A stretch of 64,000 nt of DNA from Erwinia persicina (GTDB taxonomy: Bacteria > Pseudomonadota > Gammaproteobacteria > Enterobacterales > Enterobacteriaceae). Below are positions 53,459 through 63,627 of the stretch, piece after piece. The notes under the pieces are model-generated. The model was not told the DNA's origin and made no database searches. It saw nothing but the letters and a program-made list of their open reading frames with translations. Numbering within the stretch: position 1 is the stretch's first letter; each line of letters begins with the position of its first letter. The position numbers were made by a program, and so were the translations under genes. The stretch spans positions 124,001 to 188,000 of the forward strand of contig NZ_JACYMO010000003.1 of NCBI RefSeq assembly GCF_014838825.1, in the 5' to 3' direction.

Positions 53459-54450
53459 GTGCGCCTCCGCACCAGCCAGACGAAGAAGGGCGCCCCAATC
53501 AGCGCCAGTACCGCGCCGGCGGGCAGTTCGGCGGGATACGTCAGGCCGCGTGCCAGCAGATCAGCGGCCAGCATCAGCAGGGCGCCCAGCAGCATCGCCG
53601 CCGGCAGCATCACGCGCAGATCGTGGCCGACCCACGCCCGCGCCATATGCGGCACCAGCAGCCCGAGGAACGCCACCGGCCCGGCAACGCTGACGCAGCT
53701 GCCGACCAGCAGCACCACCACGATATTGACCAGCAGACGCAGGCGGCTGAGATTAACACCCAGCGTGCGGGCGCTGTCGTCGCTGACGCGCAGCAGATTA
53801 AGGCGTGCAGCCAGCAGCCAGGCCAACGGGGAGAGCAGGACCGTAAACGGAAACAGCTGCCAGAATTCACGCCAGCGCACGTGGGATACGCCGCCCGCCA
53901 GCCAGTGCAGGATGCCGTACGCGTGATCTTCGGCCAGCAGAAGCGTGGCTTTCGTCAGGGCGGCGCACAGGGCTGACACCGTCACCCCGGCCAGGATCAG
54001 GCGGCTGCGGTCACCCGCCTGCTGCCAGCCTCTGCCCAGCAGCATCACCAGCCCCCAGCTCACTCCACCGCCGCAGGCCGCCAGCAGCGCGATACTGTAC
54101 CCGGCGACCCAGGAAGGGTTGTACGCGCTGGCCAGAACCATGGCCAGTGAGGCGCCAGCATTAATACCCAGCAGGGAAGGGGACGCCAGCGGGTTACGCG
54201 TCAGGGTCTGCAACAGGCTGCCCGCCAGCGCCAGGCTGGCCCCGAGCAGCATCGCGACCAGGCTGCGCGGCAGACGGAGATTAAGCACCAGCGCCTGCGG
54301 CAGCGAAGGGGGGCGTCCGGGAAACAGGGCGCTCAGCGCCTGCCACGGGCTGACGGGCACAGGTGACCAGCAGAACAGCGACAGCCAGAACGTCAGGAGC
54401 AGTGCCAGCAGCGGCAGGCCCCACGCCAGCAGCGGGGTCTGGCGCATCAT
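53455..54450 (-). CDS. fecC: Ferric citrate ABC transporter permease C
   Basis: A 331-residue FecCD-type permease (E. coli FecC 332 aa). Conserved segments are LRLPRSLVAMLLGASLALAG near residue 58, NPLASPSLLGINAGASLA near residue 82 and VAGPVAFLGLLVPHMARAW near residue 255. It works with FecD and FecE. Overlaps fecB by 4 bases. Confidence 0.93.
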   Translation of the reverse strand: MMRQTPLLAWGLPLLALLLTFWLSLFCWSPVPVSPWQALSALFPGRPPSLPQALVLNLRLPRSLVAMLLGASLALAGSLLQTLTRNPLASPSLLGINAGASLAMVLASAYNPSWVAGYSIALLAACGGGVSWGLVMLLGRGWQQAGDRSRLILAGVTVSALCAALTKATLLLAEDHAYGILHWLAGGVSHVRWREFWQLFPFTVLLSPLAWLLAARLNLLRVSDDSARTLGVNLSRLRLLVNIVVVLLVGSCVSVAGPVAFLGLLVPHMARAWVGHDLRVMLPAAMLLGALLMLAADLLARGLTYPAELPAGAVLALIGAPFFVWLVRRRT

Positions 54451-55352
54451 TGCGCAACGGGAACCGGACGGTGATGGAGAAGGGCGACCAGGTCGCTGGC
54501 GATATGTTCCGCCGCAAACAGCCCGCGCATTCGCGCCCAGACGTTACTGTCAACGGCCACCACCTGATGACGCTGCGCGGCTTTCAGCATCGGCCATAGC
54601 GCATCCTGCTGCCAGTCGCGCACGATGCTCTGCTGGCGGTAGTGGGCGACAATCAGCCAGTCCGGGTCGGTGGCCAGCAGCTGTTCCAGGTTAATGCTGG
54701 CCATCGCCGCCTGCCCCACCGGCTGCGGCACCTTCATCCCCAGCGCTGCCAGCACGCTGCCGGTCCAGGACTGGCTGCTGTAGAGGTTGAACTGCTGTTC
54801 TCGCGAGGTGCCGAACACCACCGTCTGGTTTTTGGGCAGTTCGGCGGCAAAGGCCTGCATGCGCTGGTGATGCTGAGTCAGGCGCTGCTGCATTTCACCG
54901 TCTTTCCCGACAACCTTGCCAATAATTGCCGCAGATTGCAGATTTTCGGCCCAGGTCTCATTGCGTGACTTCAGCATCAGCGTCGGCGCGATGCTTTTCA
55001 GCTGCCCGAGAATACCGCCGTGGCGGGCTGCGTCGGCAATAATCAGGTCCGGCTTCAGCGCCGCAATCACTTCCAGGCTGGGCTGGGCACGGGTACCCAC
55101 CGACTTCCACGGCTGGATGCGCGCCCGCACCTCCGGCAAAATGCGCGTCGGATCATTGTCATCCGCCACGCCCACCGGACTGACGCCGACGGCGGCCAGC
55201 GCATCCACAAAGGACAGCTCCAGCACCACGACGCGCTGCGGCGTTTTATCCAGCGTAAAGGGACCGTTGCTGTCCTGTACGGTCACTGCCCGGGCGACAG
55301 GCACGATGGCCAGCAGGGTGCTGAACAGAATAAGGATGAGTCGCGTTAGCAT
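54447..55352 (-). CDS. fecB: Periplasmic ferric citrate (iron)-binding protein
   Basis: A 301-residue exported clamp-fold protein (E. coli FecB 300 aa), signal peptide residues 1-22 (LFSTLLAIVPVARA). Mature part shows TVQDSNGPFTLDKTPQRVVV, LELSFVDALAAVGVSPVGVA, LEVIAALKPDLIIADAARHG. It hands iron to FecCD. Separated from fecA by 65 bases holding an attenuator-like hairpin. Confidence 0.93.
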   Translation of the reverse strand: MLTRLILILFSTLLAIVPVARAVTVQDSNGPFTLDKTPQRVVVLELSFVDALAAVGVSPVGVADDNDPTRILPEVRARIQPWKSVGTRAQPSLEVIAALKPDLIIADAARHGGILGQLKSIAPTLMLKSRNETWAENLQSAAIIGKVVGKDGEMQQRLTQHHQRMQAFAAELPKNQTVVFGTSREQQFNLYSSQSWTGSVLAALGMKVPQPVGQAAMASINLEQLLATDPDWLIVAHYRQQSIVRDWQQDALWPMLKAAQRHQVVAVDSNVWARMRGLFAAEHIASDLVALLHHRPVPVAQ

Positions 55353-55378
55353 GTTTCCTCCGGATCACAGAAACGAAA

Positions 55379-55404
55379 AGCGAGCTGCCGTAACGCAGCC
55401 CGCT
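55379..55404 (-). terminator. Attenuator-like hairpin between fecA and fecB
   Basis: On the minus strand, a 10-bp stem (AGCGGGCTGC with GCAGCTCGCT, one G-U pair) and 6-base loop followed by TTTTCGTTTC. The hairpin lies right after the fecA stop; E. coli has a hairpin here that lowers fecBCDE relative to fecA. Confidence 0.7.
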
Positions 55405-55417
55405 GGGGGACGAACGA

Positions 55418-57778
55418 TCAGAACTTCACCGAGCCCTGCATATAAATCGTGCGCGGCTGACCGGCGTACAGGCCCTTGTTATTGTCTTCGGCGGCACGGG
55501 TAAAGTAATGATGGTCGAGGATATTTTTCACCCCGATGCCCAGATTGAGGTTGGCGAACTGCGGGCCAAAATCATAGCTGGCGCGCGCGCCCCACAGCAT
55601 AAAGCCGGGTATGCGGCCAAGGCTGCCATCCGCACTCTCATCCTGCGTGTTGGCGTTGTCCGCGTACTGACCAGACTGATATTCGCTGTTGACGTTAAAG
55701 GTCCAGCTTCCACTGAGGTAATCCATCCCCAGCGTCCCCTTATGCTTCGGTGAAAACGGCACCTGATTGCCATAGTTATCCCCGGCCTGACGGATCACCG
55801 CATTCACGTAAGCATAGCTGGCGGAAACGGAGAGGTTTTCCAGCGCCGGCGAGACATCGCCCAGGTCATAACGCAGCCGGCTTTCCAGCCCGCTGTGGCG
55901 GGTTTTTCCGCGTGAGGTCACGCTGTCGTCAGTCTGGTTAGACTCATACTGGTTGCTAAAGTTAATCAGGAACAGGCCCACTTCCGCCTGCAGAGCCTGG
56001 TTATCAAAGCGGGTACCGACTTCCCAGGTCCGCGCCTTTTCCGGCTCAATGCTGCCGCTGCTGACCGCCTTGCCAATCTGGCTGTACTGCACGGTGCCGA
56101 AGGAGCCTTCAGTATTGGCATACAGGTTCCACGACTCGTTGAGGTGATACAGCACATTCAGCGCCGGGAGCGGGGCGTTATAGCCAATCTCCTGTCTGCC
56201 GTCTTTGACGTAGTCGTTCTGATACGACTGGATATGCTCATAGCGCATGCCCGGCGTCAGGGTCCAGTTACCCACGTCGATGCGGTCATCAATATACCAG
56301 GCGTGCGCCTCGGTGCCGGACTGCGTATCCCGGTCGTACGGGCTGTTGCCGGTGGGCAGTCTGCCGCTGCTGGCCGGGCTGGTGTAGCGCACTTCGTGGG
56401 TGGATTCACTGACGTAGCGGTAGCCGACGCCCACTTCATGGGCGGTTTCCCCGAGGGTGAAGCTCTGACTGTAGCGCGGCTCCACGCCGCGCACCCAGTA
56501 TTCACGCGGTGACAGCGTCAGGTTTTTTCCCTGATCGAGATAGCCGCTGCGCAGGGTGTTGGTGTAGAAGGTCAGAACCGAAAACTTGTGCTGTGTGTCC
56601 GGCTGATACTGATAGCCGAGGCTGGCCAGCTGGCGGCGGCCCCAGAACTCGTCGTACGGGCGGGTGGACTGGAAACGGTCAGCGTTGTAGTCGGCGCGCG
56701 ACAGGCCGCCCGGCATCTGCGCCCGGCCTTCATAGTATTGCAGCAGGCTGGTGAAGGTATGTACCTCGTTTGGCGCATAGCGGGTTTTCAGCATCACGTC
56801 GTCGATTTTGGTCGAGCTGTGTTCGCGCCAGTCGCTGCCCCGGGTGCCGGAGTAGAGCAGCGCCGCGCCGAGGCCGTTATCGGCGGTGCCGCCGATCATC
56901 AGGTTGCCGCTGCCTTTGGGATCGTGCTGGCTGGAGGTCGGGCTCTGTAACCCTTCCATTCCGGCTTCAATGCCAAATTCCTTCGGGATGGCGCGGGTGA
57001 CAAAGTTCACCACGCCGCCCACGCTCTGCGGTCCGTAGCGCACGGCACCGCCCCCACGCACCACGTCGACGGCATCCATATTCCCGAGCGATACCGGGGC
57101 CAGCGACAGCTGCGGCTGGCCGTACGGGGCGAACGGCACCGGAATACCGTCCATCAGAATAGTTGAGCGGCTGGCCAGACGCGGATTAAGGCCGCGAATG
57201 CCAAAGTTCATCGCCATATCATGGCTGCCCGTGCCGTTATTTTCCGGGGCGTTGACGCCGGGAATACGGTTCAGTGCTTCGCGCAGGGTGGTGGCACCGG
57301 TTTTGGTAAAGTCCTCACGGCGGAGCACATCACGCGCCCCGGCATGTTCGAAGACGTCATTCTCACGGGCTTCGGCCAGCCAGTCACCGACCACGGTCAG
57401 CGTTTCGGCGGGGGCTGCTGCTGGCACCGGCGTCACCGTCCACGCGTTATTACCCAGTGATTTCCCCTGCAGACCGCTGCCGTTGAGCAGGGTTTGCAGA
57501 CCCTCTTCTGGCGTATAGCGGCCGTTCAGCCCCGGGCTTTGTTTACCCTGCGTCAGTGACGCGTCGAGTGACAGGGTGATGCCGGAACGGGCTGCAAACT
57601 GGTTCAGCGCGCTGTCGAGATCGGTGGCGGCAATCTGATAGGCCTGGGGCGTGGCCGCTGCTGCTGCGGCAAAAGGTGCCGCCAGCAGGACGGCAGGGAT
57701 CAGCGCGCAGTGAAGCGCGATAGCCAGAGGTGTTGCCTGGTAAAAAGCGTACTGAATGCGGGGGCTGGGTTCAGACAT
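55418..57778 (-). CDS. fecA: Ferric citrate TonB-dependent outer-membrane receptor with signalling domain
   Basis: A 786-residue receptor (E. coli 774), very similar throughout. Order: signal peptide (~1-42), N-terminal STN signalling domain (~45-120, [20 protein letters not shown]) that contacts FecR, TonB-box region ([11 protein letters not shown]), plug domain with [20 protein letters not shown] and [20 protein letters not shown], then a 22-strand barrel ending SVKF. It binds diferric dicitrate and transmits occupancy to FecR/FecI. Transcription is expected from a FecI-dependent promoter in the 113 bases between fecR and fecA. Confidence 0.96.
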   Translation of the reverse strand: MSEPSPRIQYAFYQATPLAIALHCALIPAVLLAAPFAAAAAATPQAYQIAATDLDSALNQFAARSGITLSLDASLTQGKQSPGLNGRYTPEEGLQTLLNGSGLQGKSLGNNAWTVTPVPAAAPAETLTVVGDWLAEARENDVFEHAGARDVLRREDFTKTGATTLREALNRIPGVNAPENNGTGSHDMAMNFGIRGLNPRLASRSTILMDGIPVPFAPYGQPQLSLAPVSLGNMDAVDVVRGGGAVRYGPQSVGGVVNFVTRAIPKEFGIEAGMEGLQSPTSSQHDPKGSGNLMIGGTADNGLGAALLYSGTRGSDWREHSSTKIDDVMLKTRYAPNEVHTFTSLLQYYEGRAQMPGGLSRADYNADRFQSTRPYDEFWGRRQLASLGYQYQPDTQHKFSVLTFYTNTLRSGYLDQGKNLTLSPREYWVRGVEPRYSQSFTLGETAHEVGVGYRYVSESTHEVRYTSPASSGRLPTGNSPYDRDTQSGTEAHAWYIDDRIDVGNWTLTPGMRYEHIQSYQNDYVKDGRQEIGYNAPLPALNVLYHLNESWNLYANTEGSFGTVQYSQIGKAVSSGSIEPEKARTWEVGTRFDNQALQAEVGLFLINFSNQYESNQTDDSVTSRGKTRHSGLESRLRYDLGDVSPALENLSVSASYAYVNAVIRQAGDNYGNQVPFSPKHKGTLGMDYLSGSWTFNVNSEYQSGQYADNANTQDESADGSLGRIPGFMLWGARASYDFGPQFANLNLGIGVKNILDHHYFTRAAEDNNKGLYAGQPRTIYMQGSVKF

Positions 57779-57891
57779 GACCGTCTCCGAAAAAAATCAT
57801 TTTTATGTGGTGTACTACAGGAGTCGGATAAGCAGCGCAAAAGGGACAATCGAAATGAAAATATTTCTTATTTTTATTCAGCGTCAGGGAT

Positions 57892-58863
57892 TCAGGCGGC
57901 GCTGACCCTGACCCAGTAACGGCTGCGGGTATGAACGGCGATCGGTAACGTCTGCGCCAGCACCCGCAGTAGCTGGTCGGTATCGCGCAGCGGAAAGGTG
58001 CCGCTGACGCGCAGATCGGCGGCGCTGGGGTCGCAGCTCAGTATCCCGTGGCGATAGCGGGCCACCTCGGCAAGCACCTCCGACAGGCGGCGATTGCTGA
58101 CGGTTAACAGGCCCTGCGTCCAGCTGATATCGCCAGGCGTTAATGCGCGGACGGGGTCAAAGGCCCGGTCGGTAAAGCGCAGCGTCTGGCCTGCCTGCAC
58201 GCGGATTTTCTGCTGAGGGGCGGCGTTAAGCGTGACTTCGACCGCATGCTTTTCTACGGTCAGCTGCGTCTGATGCTCCCACTGACGTACGCTGAATGCC
58301 GTGCCCAGCGCACGCAGGCTGCCCTGGCGGGTGGTGACCCGAAACGGACGCTGCTGCGCGTCCCTCGCCGTGTTAATGGCGATCTCCCCCTGCGCCAGAT
58401 GCAGCACACGCTGCTGCGGGCTGAAAGCCACGCTCACGGCGCTGGCGGTATTGAGCTGCAGCTGTGAGCCATCGTCCAGCCGGACCTGACGCTGTTCGCC
58501 GGTACCGGTGTGGTAGTCGGCCCGCAGGCCGACGCCGGTCGGGGACTGCCACAGCTGCCAGCTGGTGCCGCCGACACCCAGCAGCACCAGCAGCGATTTC
58601 AGCACCCGGCGGCGGGTCAGTTGCGCGCTCTGCTGCGCCTGATGCAGCGTCTGATAGCTGAGATGGCCCGGGATGTTTTTCAGCTCTCCCTGCAGGGATT
58701 CCACGCGCTGCCAGGCCCAGCGGTGGTCTTCATGCTGCTGATACCATGCCTGCCATTTTGCGCTCTGCTGCGGGGTGATCTCCCCGGCGCACAGGGTGGC
58801 GAACCAGTGCGCCGCCATTTTCAGCGCCAGCTTCTGCCGGTCACTGACCGTTTCATGCCTCAT
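57892..58863 (-). CDS. fecR: FecR transmembrane sigma-factor regulator
   Basis: A 323-residue inner-membrane protein (E. coli 317). The cytoplasmic N-terminus is rich in tryptophans (AAHWFATLCAGE, WQAWYQQHEDHRWAWQRVE), a single membrane segment follows at about residues 88-106 (SLLVLLGVGGTSWQLWQS), then the periplasmic FecR domain (TGEQRQVRLDDGSQLQLNTA) that binds the FecA STN domain. It activates FecI when ferric citrate is bound. It starts 1 base past the fecI stop. Confidence 0.94.
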   Translation of the reverse strand: MRHETVSDRQKLALKMAAHWFATLCAGEITPQQSAKWQAWYQQHEDHRWAWQRVESLQGELKNIPGHLSYQTLHQAQQSAQLTRRRVLKSLLVLLGVGGTSWQLWQSPTGVGLRADYHTGTGEQRQVRLDDGSQLQLNTASAVSVAFSPQQRVLHLAQGEIAINTARDAQQRPFRVTTRQGSLRALGTAFSVRQWEHQTQLTVEKHAVEVTLNAAPQQKIRVQAGQTLRFTDRAFDPVRALTPGDISWTQGLLTVSNRRLSEVLAEVARYRHGILSCDPSAADLRVSGTFPLRDTDQLLRVLAQTLPIAVHTRSRYWVRVSAA

Positions 58864-58864
58864 G

Positions 58865-59383
58865 TCAGCCCAGCCCCAGCCGGAACAGCAGGCAGTGTTC
58901 AGTGGCTCTGGCCATGTATTTTTTCACCGAACTGACGGAGACGTTCAGCTGGCCGGCAATCTGCGCATAGGTCAGCCCTTCCAGCTGCGACAGCAGAAAC
59001 GCCTGGCGCACTTTTACGCCGAGTCCGTCGAGCATCGCATCAATTTCCTGCAGCGTTTCCAGTAGCTCATGCTGAAGCTCGGGGGAGGGCACCTGCGCTT
59101 CCGGCAGCTGTTCCAGCATCTCCCGCCAGGCGCGTTCCAGCGCATTGCGGCGGAAAAAGTCGACCATCACGCACCGGGCGACGGTGCAGAGGAAGGATTT
59201 CGGTTCGCGGATATCCTGGGCGCTGCCCCCGAGCAGCACCCGAACAAAGGTATCCTGAGCCAGATCGTCCGCATCGCAGCTGGAGCCCAGCTTGTGCTGC
59301 AGCCAGTGGCGCAGCCAGCGGTGATGCGTCTGATACAGGGTGTTAAAAGCGTCGGCAGCCAGCGGCGCCGTCAGCGTTGACAT
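58865..59383 (-). CDS. fecI: ECF sigma factor FecI
   Basis: A 172-residue iron-responsive ECF sigma factor (E. coli 173). Region 2 shows LGSSCDADDLAQDTFVRVLL (-10 recognition), region 4 LEGLTYAQIAGQLNVSVSSV with the -35-binding helix-turn-helix, followed by KKYMARATEHCL. It directs transcription of fecABCDE. A Fur box 47 bases upstream controls fecIR. Confidence 0.95.
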   Translation of the reverse strand: MSTLTAPLAADAFNTLYQTHHRWLRHWLQHKLGSSCDADDLAQDTFVRVLLGGSAQDIREPKSFLCTVARCVMVDFFRRNALERAWREMLEQLPEAQVPSPELQHELLETLQEIDAMLDGLGVKVRQAFLLSQLEGLTYAQIAGQLNVSVSSVKKYMARATEHCLLFRLGLG

Positions 59384-59429
59384 AAGAAGTTACATCGCCC
59401 GGCAAAAAAATGACGGTGAGAGGATAATT

Positions 59430-59448
59430 GATAATGGTTATCATTACA
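59430..59448 (-). promoter_or_regulatory. Fur box at the fecIR promoter
   Basis: GATAATGGTTATCATTACA matches 15 of 19 positions of the Fur consensus and sits 47-65 bases before the fecI start. It would give repression of fecIR by iron-loaded Fur, as in E. coli. Confidence 0.85.
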
Positions 59449-59624
59449 ATGGTGGCAATTTGTGCGGTGACCGGCGGCAGGGTCGGGTCGCGTGGTCACT
59501 GCCCGTGCAGATGAACAACGGGGTTGAACAGCGGCTGCTGCCAGCCGGATCTGCCCTCACTACCCCGCTGCGGTGTCAGTCCGAACGTGCCGACGACGGT
59601 ACCTGTCGCCAGGCGATTTTTGGA
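59449..59624. other. Intergenic region between fecI and lldD
   Basis: About 175 bases between the fecI promoter and the lldD stop. I see no gene and no clear terminator for lldD; the sequence is GC-rich and unstructured except for short imperfect dyads near 59560-59600. Confidence 0.4.
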
Positions 59625-60770
59625 TTAAGCCAGCCCGTTATCCACCAGTGCTGAACGCGATATATCCGCGACGGACTTCATTCCGGTCAGCGTCATCGCC
59701 ACCCGCATCTCTTTTTCAATCAGCGTCAGCAGGTTTTCGACGCCAGCCTGACCGGCCGTTGCCAGCGCATAAAGGTAAGCACGGCCTAACAGCACGGTGT
59801 CTGCGCCCAGTGCAATCATGCGCACCACATCCAGACCGTTGCGGATGCCGCTGTCAGCCAGGATGGCAATATCGCCTTTTACCGCATCGGCAATGGCGGG
59901 CAGCGCGCGTGCCGTTGACAGCACCCCATCCAGCTGGCGACCACCGTGGTTGGACACCACAATGCCGTCGGCCCCGAAGCGCACGGCATCGCGCGCATCG
60001 TCAGGATCGAGGATGCCTTTAATGATCATCGGGCCGTCCCAGAACTCGCGGATCCACTCCAGATCGCTCCAGCTTATAGAGGGATCGAAGTTATTCGCCA
60101 GCCAGCCGATATAATCTTCCAGCCCGGTGGGCTTGCCGAGGTAGGCGGAGATATTGCCCAGGTCATGCGGCCTGCCATGCAGCCCGACGTCCCACGCCCA
60201 CTGCGGGTGGGTCACGGCCTGGCCGTAGCGGCGCAGGGCGGCATTCGCCCCGCTCATCCCCGAATGCGCATCACGGTAGCGCGCGCCTGGGGTGGGCATA
60301 TCCACGGTAAACACCAGCGTGGAGCAGCCTGCGGCTTTCGCGCGTTCCAGCGCGTTACGCATAAACCCACGATCTTTCAGCACATAGAGCTGGAACCACA
60401 TCGGGCGGGTGATGGCCGGTGCCACCTCTTCAATCGGGCAGACCGATACGGTGGACAGGGTAAACGGAATGCCTCTGGCCTCTGCCGCTCTCGCCGCCTG
60501 CACTTCACCACGTCGGGCGTACATGCCGCACAGCCCGACCGGGGCCAGCGCCACCGGCATCGACAGCGTTTCGTTAAACAGCGTGGTGTGCAGGCTCAGG
60601 TCGGACATATTGTTCAGCACGCGCTGCTTTAGCGCGATGCTGGCCAGGTCCTCAACGTTACGCCGCAGCGTATGTTCGGCATAGGCCCCGCCATCAATGT
60701 AGTGAAACAGAAACGGTGGCAGGATGCGTTTGGCTGCGGCGCGGTAGTCGGTTCCGGCTGAAATAATCAT
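59625..60770 (-). CDS. lldD: L-lactate dehydrogenase (FMN, quinone-linked)
   Basis: A 381-residue FMN enzyme oxidising L-lactate to pyruvate and passing electrons to the respiratory chain; E. coli LldD is 396 aa, so the C-terminal tail is shorter here. Markers are the N-terminal [29 protein letters not shown] opening, active-site HGGRQLDG near residue 275 with the catalytic histidine, and the FMN-phosphate segment [20 protein letters not shown]. It is the last gene of lldPRD, overlapping lldR by 4 bases. Confidence 0.94.
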   Translation of the reverse strand: MIISAGTDYRAAAKRILPPFLFHYIDGGAYAEHTLRRNVEDLASIALKQRVLNNMSDLSLHTTLFNETLSMPVALAPVGLCGMYARRGEVQAARAAEARGIPFTLSTVSVCPIEEVAPAITRPMWFQLYVLKDRGFMRNALERAKAAGCSTLVFTVDMPTPGARYRDAHSGMSGANAALRRYGQAVTHPQWAWDVGLHGRPHDLGNISAYLGKPTGLEDYIGWLANNFDPSISWSDLEWIREFWDGPMIIKGILDPDDARDAVRFGADGIVVSNHGGRQLDGVLSTARALPAIADAVKGDIAILADSGIRNGLDVVRMIALGADTVLLGRAYLYALATAGQAGVENLLTLIEKEMRVAMTLTGMKSVADISRSALVDNGLA

Positions 60771-61537
60771 CGATTTTCGTCCCTTGTGATATCGGTATCG
60801 TCATCCGGCAGGCGGGTGCTGCGCCGCTGCCGGGCTTCATTTTCATGCAGGTTTTTCAGGGTGGTCTGAACAAAACCAAGGTGGTGTCTGGCCGCCTGAC
60901 TCGCCCGCTCCGGGTCCCCGGCGAGGATCGCCAGCAGCAGCGCCTCATGCTGCTCTGTCAGCCGCGCAAAAATGGTCGGGGCGGTGTACATGCGTTCACG
61001 ACTGTGGGCCACGGAGGATTGCAGCAGATCGAAGAAGCCGCGCATGGTCTGTAACAGCACCACGTTGTGCGAGGCTTCGGCAATCGCCAGGTGAAAGCGC
61101 ACATCGGCCTGGGTGGCCATCTCCGGCGACAGGCTCTCCTGCTGCTGGATGGCGTCAAAGCAGCTTTGCAGCTTCTCTTTGTCGGCGTCGGTGGCGCGCA
61201 GTGCGGCATACCATGCGGTGCTGGCTTCAATGGCGTGACGAGCTTCCAGAATATCATTGCGATAGTCCGGATCGTCGGCCACCAGCGCCTTCAGCGGCTG
61301 TACGATGCGCTGCTCTGACCACGGTGGCGGCGCATCGCACAGGTAGTAGCCGCCGCCGTGACGGCTGAACAGGATGCCTTCCCCCACCAGCTTCTGCAGC
61401 GCTTCGCGCAGCGACGAGCGCGACACGGCCAGTTCTTCAGCCAGCTTACGTTCAGCAGGCAACCGGGCACCTGCCGTCAGCTGGCGGGCGGCAATCAGCG
61501 CACGGATACGTTCGACAAGCTGGACGGAGGCGATCAT
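60767..61537 (-). CDS. lldR: GntR/FadR-type regulator of L-lactate utilisation
   Basis: A 256-residue regulator (E. coli 258) with an N-terminal GntR winged helix ([20 protein letters not shown], then [13 protein letters not shown]) and an FCD effector domain ([23 protein letters not shown] with metal-binding histidines). It represses or activates lldPRD depending on lactate. Overlaps lldP and lldD by 4 bases each. Two matching operator-like palindromes flank the lldP promoter. Confidence 0.93.
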   Translation of the reverse strand: MIASVQLVERIRALIAARQLTAGARLPAERKLAEELAVSRSSLREALQKLVGEGILFSRHGGGYYLCDAPPPWSEQRIVQPLKALVADDPDYRNDILEARHAIEASTAWYAALRATDADKEKLQSCFDAIQQQESLSPEMATQADVRFHLAIAEASHNVVLLQTMRGFFDLLQSSVAHSRERMYTAPTIFARLTEQHEALLLAILAGDPERASQAARHHLGFVQTTLKNLHENEARQRRSTRLPDDDTDITRDENR

Positions 61538-63186
61538 GGGATCATCCAGGTGAGGACGTAGGCCTGCAGCGTGGTGATCACTCCGACCATGCAGGTGAAA
61601 ATCAGGCTGTGCTTCACGGTAAAGCGGAACAGGTCCGACTCTTTCCCGACCAGTCCGACTGCCGCACAGGCAATGGCAATCGACTGTGGGGAGATCATCT
61701 TGCCGGTCACGCCGCCGGTGGTATTCGCCGCTACCAGCAGCAGATCGGACACGCCAATCTGCTGCGCGGTGGTGGCCTGCAGCGCGGCAAACAGCGCGTT
61801 AGAGGAGGTATCCGATCCGGTCAGGAACACCCCGAGCCAGCCGAGGAACGGCGAGAAGAAGGTGAAAGCAGGGCCGGTATGGGCCAGCGCCAGTGCCAGC
61901 GTGGCCGACAGCCCGGAGTAGTTAGAAATAAAGGCGAAGGCCAGCACCATACCGATAGAGTAGATGGGCAATGCCAGTTCTTTCAGCGTGCTGCGAAAGG
62001 TCGACAGGGCATCGGCAGGCTTCATCTTCAGATAGACGATGGAGATCAGCGCCGCCACGATGATCGCGGTGCCGGTGGCCGACAGCCAGTCAAATTTAAA
62101 CACCGCCGCGTAAGGCGTGATGGCGCTGACCACCGGCGGCATCTTCGCCACCAGCTTGTCGAGAAACGGGATCGGGATATTCACCACCAGGTTGTACAGC
62201 GCGCCGCCAGGGGCAAACAGCGCTTTGAATGGCGGGATGCTCCACAGCGTAACGGTGGCGGTCAGGAACAGGAACGGCATCCAGGCACGGATAATCTGGC
62301 CGGTGCGGTATTTCTCCACCACCAGCGGCTGTTCAGGGGCATTATCCGCCGGTTTAAAGCGGAAGATACGCACCGGTTTCCAGACGCGCAGGAACAGCGT
62401 CAGGCACACCAGTGACACCAGGGACGAGATAATATCCGGCAGTTCGGGGCCGAGGAAGTTGGAACTGAGATACTGAGCGAGGGCAAAGGATCCGCCAGCG
62501 ACCATTACCGCAGGCCAGGTCTCTTTGATCCCACGCCAGCCGTCCATGATCGCCATGATCCAGAACAGTACGATAATGGTCAGAAAGGGCAGCTGTCGGC
62601 CAACCATCTGGCCAATTTCAAAGCTGTCCAGCCCCGTGACCTGCCCGGCCACAATAATCGGGATCCCCATAGCGCCAAACGCCACCGGGGCGGTATTGAC
62701 GATCAGGCACAGACCCGCCGCATACAGCGGATTAAAGCCCAGACCCACCAGCAGCGCTGCGGTGATGGCCACCGGCGCACCGAACCCGGCCGCGCCTTCA
62801 AGGAACGCACCGAACGAGAAGCCGACAATCAGCATCTGCAAGCGCTGATCGGGGGTGATCGACAAAATTGAGGCACGAATAATATCGAACTGCCCGGTTT
62901 TCACCGAAATTTTATAAACGAAGACAGCGGCAATAATAATCCAGGCGATAGGCCACAGCCCGTAGAAGAAGCCATACACCACCGAAGCCAGTGCGCGATC
63001 GACCGGCATGCGGTAAAGAAACAGCGCCACCATCAGCGCAAGCACCACGGTGATGGTCGCGGCAAGGTAGCCCTTCAGCTTGAGCTTAATCAGCGCGAAG
63101 AAGAAGAACAGAATCGGAATGGCGGCAATCAGGCTGGATAGCCAGATATTGTCCAGCGGGTCATAGACTTGTTGCCAGGGCTGCAT
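61534..63186 (-). CDS. lldP: L-lactate permease
   Basis: A 550-residue LctP-family permease (E. coli 551 aa) with about 13 membrane segments, importing lactate and glycolate by proton symport. Conserved segments are [21 protein letters not shown] near residue 120, [20 protein letters not shown] near residue 163, and [20 protein letters not shown] near residue 450. It is the first gene of lldPRD. Confidence 0.95.
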   Translation of the reverse strand: MQPWQQVYDPLDNIWLSSLIAAIPILFFFFALIKLKLKGYLAATITVVLALMVALFLYRMPVDRALASVVYGFFYGLWPIAWIIIAAVFVYKISVKTGQFDIIRASILSITPDQRLQMLIVGFSFGAFLEGAAGFGAPVAITAALLVGLGFNPLYAAGLCLIVNTAPVAFGAMGIPIIVAGQVTGLDSFEIGQMVGRQLPFLTIIVLFWIMAIMDGWRGIKETWPAVMVAGGSFALAQYLSSNFLGPELPDIISSLVSLVCLTLFLRVWKPVRIFRFKPADNAPEQPLVVEKYRTGQIIRAWMPFLFLTATVTLWSIPPFKALFAPGGALYNLVVNIPIPFLDKLVAKMPPVVSAITPYAAVFKFDWLSATGTAIIVAALISIVYLKMKPADALSTFRSTLKELALPIYSIGMVLAFAFISNYSGLSATLALALAHTGPAFTFFSPFLGWLGVFLTGSDTSSNALFAALQATTAQQIGVSDLLLVAANTTGGVTGKMISPQSIAIACAAVGLVGKESDLFRFTVKHSLIFTCMVGVITTLQAYVLTWMIP

Positions 63187-63226
63187 ACAGGCTTCTCCAG
63201 AGTTTTTCCACCCCCCTGCTGATTAC

Positions 63227-63239
63227 GGTCCTACCAATT
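63227..63239. promoter_or_regulatory. LldR-like operator, promoter-proximal
   Basis: GGTCCTACCAATT, 41 bases before the lldP start. It is the inverted copy of the site at 63347-63360. The near-palindrome TTGGT-AG-GACCA suits a GntR/FadR-type regulator; E. coli lldPRD likewise has two LldR sites flanking the promoter. Confidence 0.75.
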
Positions 63240-63268
63240 CAGCAATCTGGGGTTAACAGCTGCTGATA

Positions 63269-63289
63269 GTTAATATTTTGTTAGTTAAA
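63269..63289. promoter_or_regulatory. ArcA-box-like direct repeats
   Basis: GTTAA at 63269 and GTTAG at 63280 lie 11 bases apart, with a third GTTAA starting at 63284 and another at 63252. Direct repeats with 11-base periodicity are the ArcA pattern; E. coli lldPRD is repressed by ArcA under oxygen limitation. Confidence 0.4.
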
Positions 63290-63346
63290 TACAATGATTG
63301 TTGTTTGAATTTTGCTTTTTTGTGGCGCTGATTCATCTTTTTTCGG

Positions 63347-63360
63347 AATTGGTAGGACCA
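63347..63360. promoter_or_regulatory. LldR-like operator, upstream site
   Basis: AATTGGTAGGACCA, the inverted counterpart of 63227-63239 with centres 120 bases apart, consistent with LldR-mediated DNA looping over the promoter. Confidence 0.75.
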
Positions 63361-63627
63361 CAGGAAAGGGGAGGGAGGAAACACCTGCGATTAGCGTCAG
63401 GGAATGACCTCGGAGATATTCTCAGTTATTCAATGGCTGGATGAACAGCAAAGGGGCTGGGGCTGATTGCAGCAGCCTGCCGGCCAGGGAAGGCCGGCCG
63501 CCAGGCTACAGGGATGTGTTTATGCCGTTGCAGCAAGCAGCCCTTCCTCCGTAGACCTGGTACTGCGCCTCCCGCGATAAAGAGCTGGCCATGTTTCCTG
63601 AGTGATTCCAGTGGCGGGGCAGGGGGA
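63361..63627. other. Intergenic region with a nested GC-rich hairpin
   Basis: No gene recognised. At 63474-63507 AGCCTG + CCGGCC pair with GGCCGG + CAGGCT, the right side carrying a 4-base bulge (CCGC), giving a stable 12-bp hairpin about 120 bases beyond the receptor stop. It may be a 3' processing or repeat element; there is no T-tract. Confidence 0.45.

Noticed and set aside
57779..57891. FecI-dependent promoter elements between fecR and fecA
   Set aside because: Expected from E. coli, but I could not identify the -35/-10 elements with confidence by eye.
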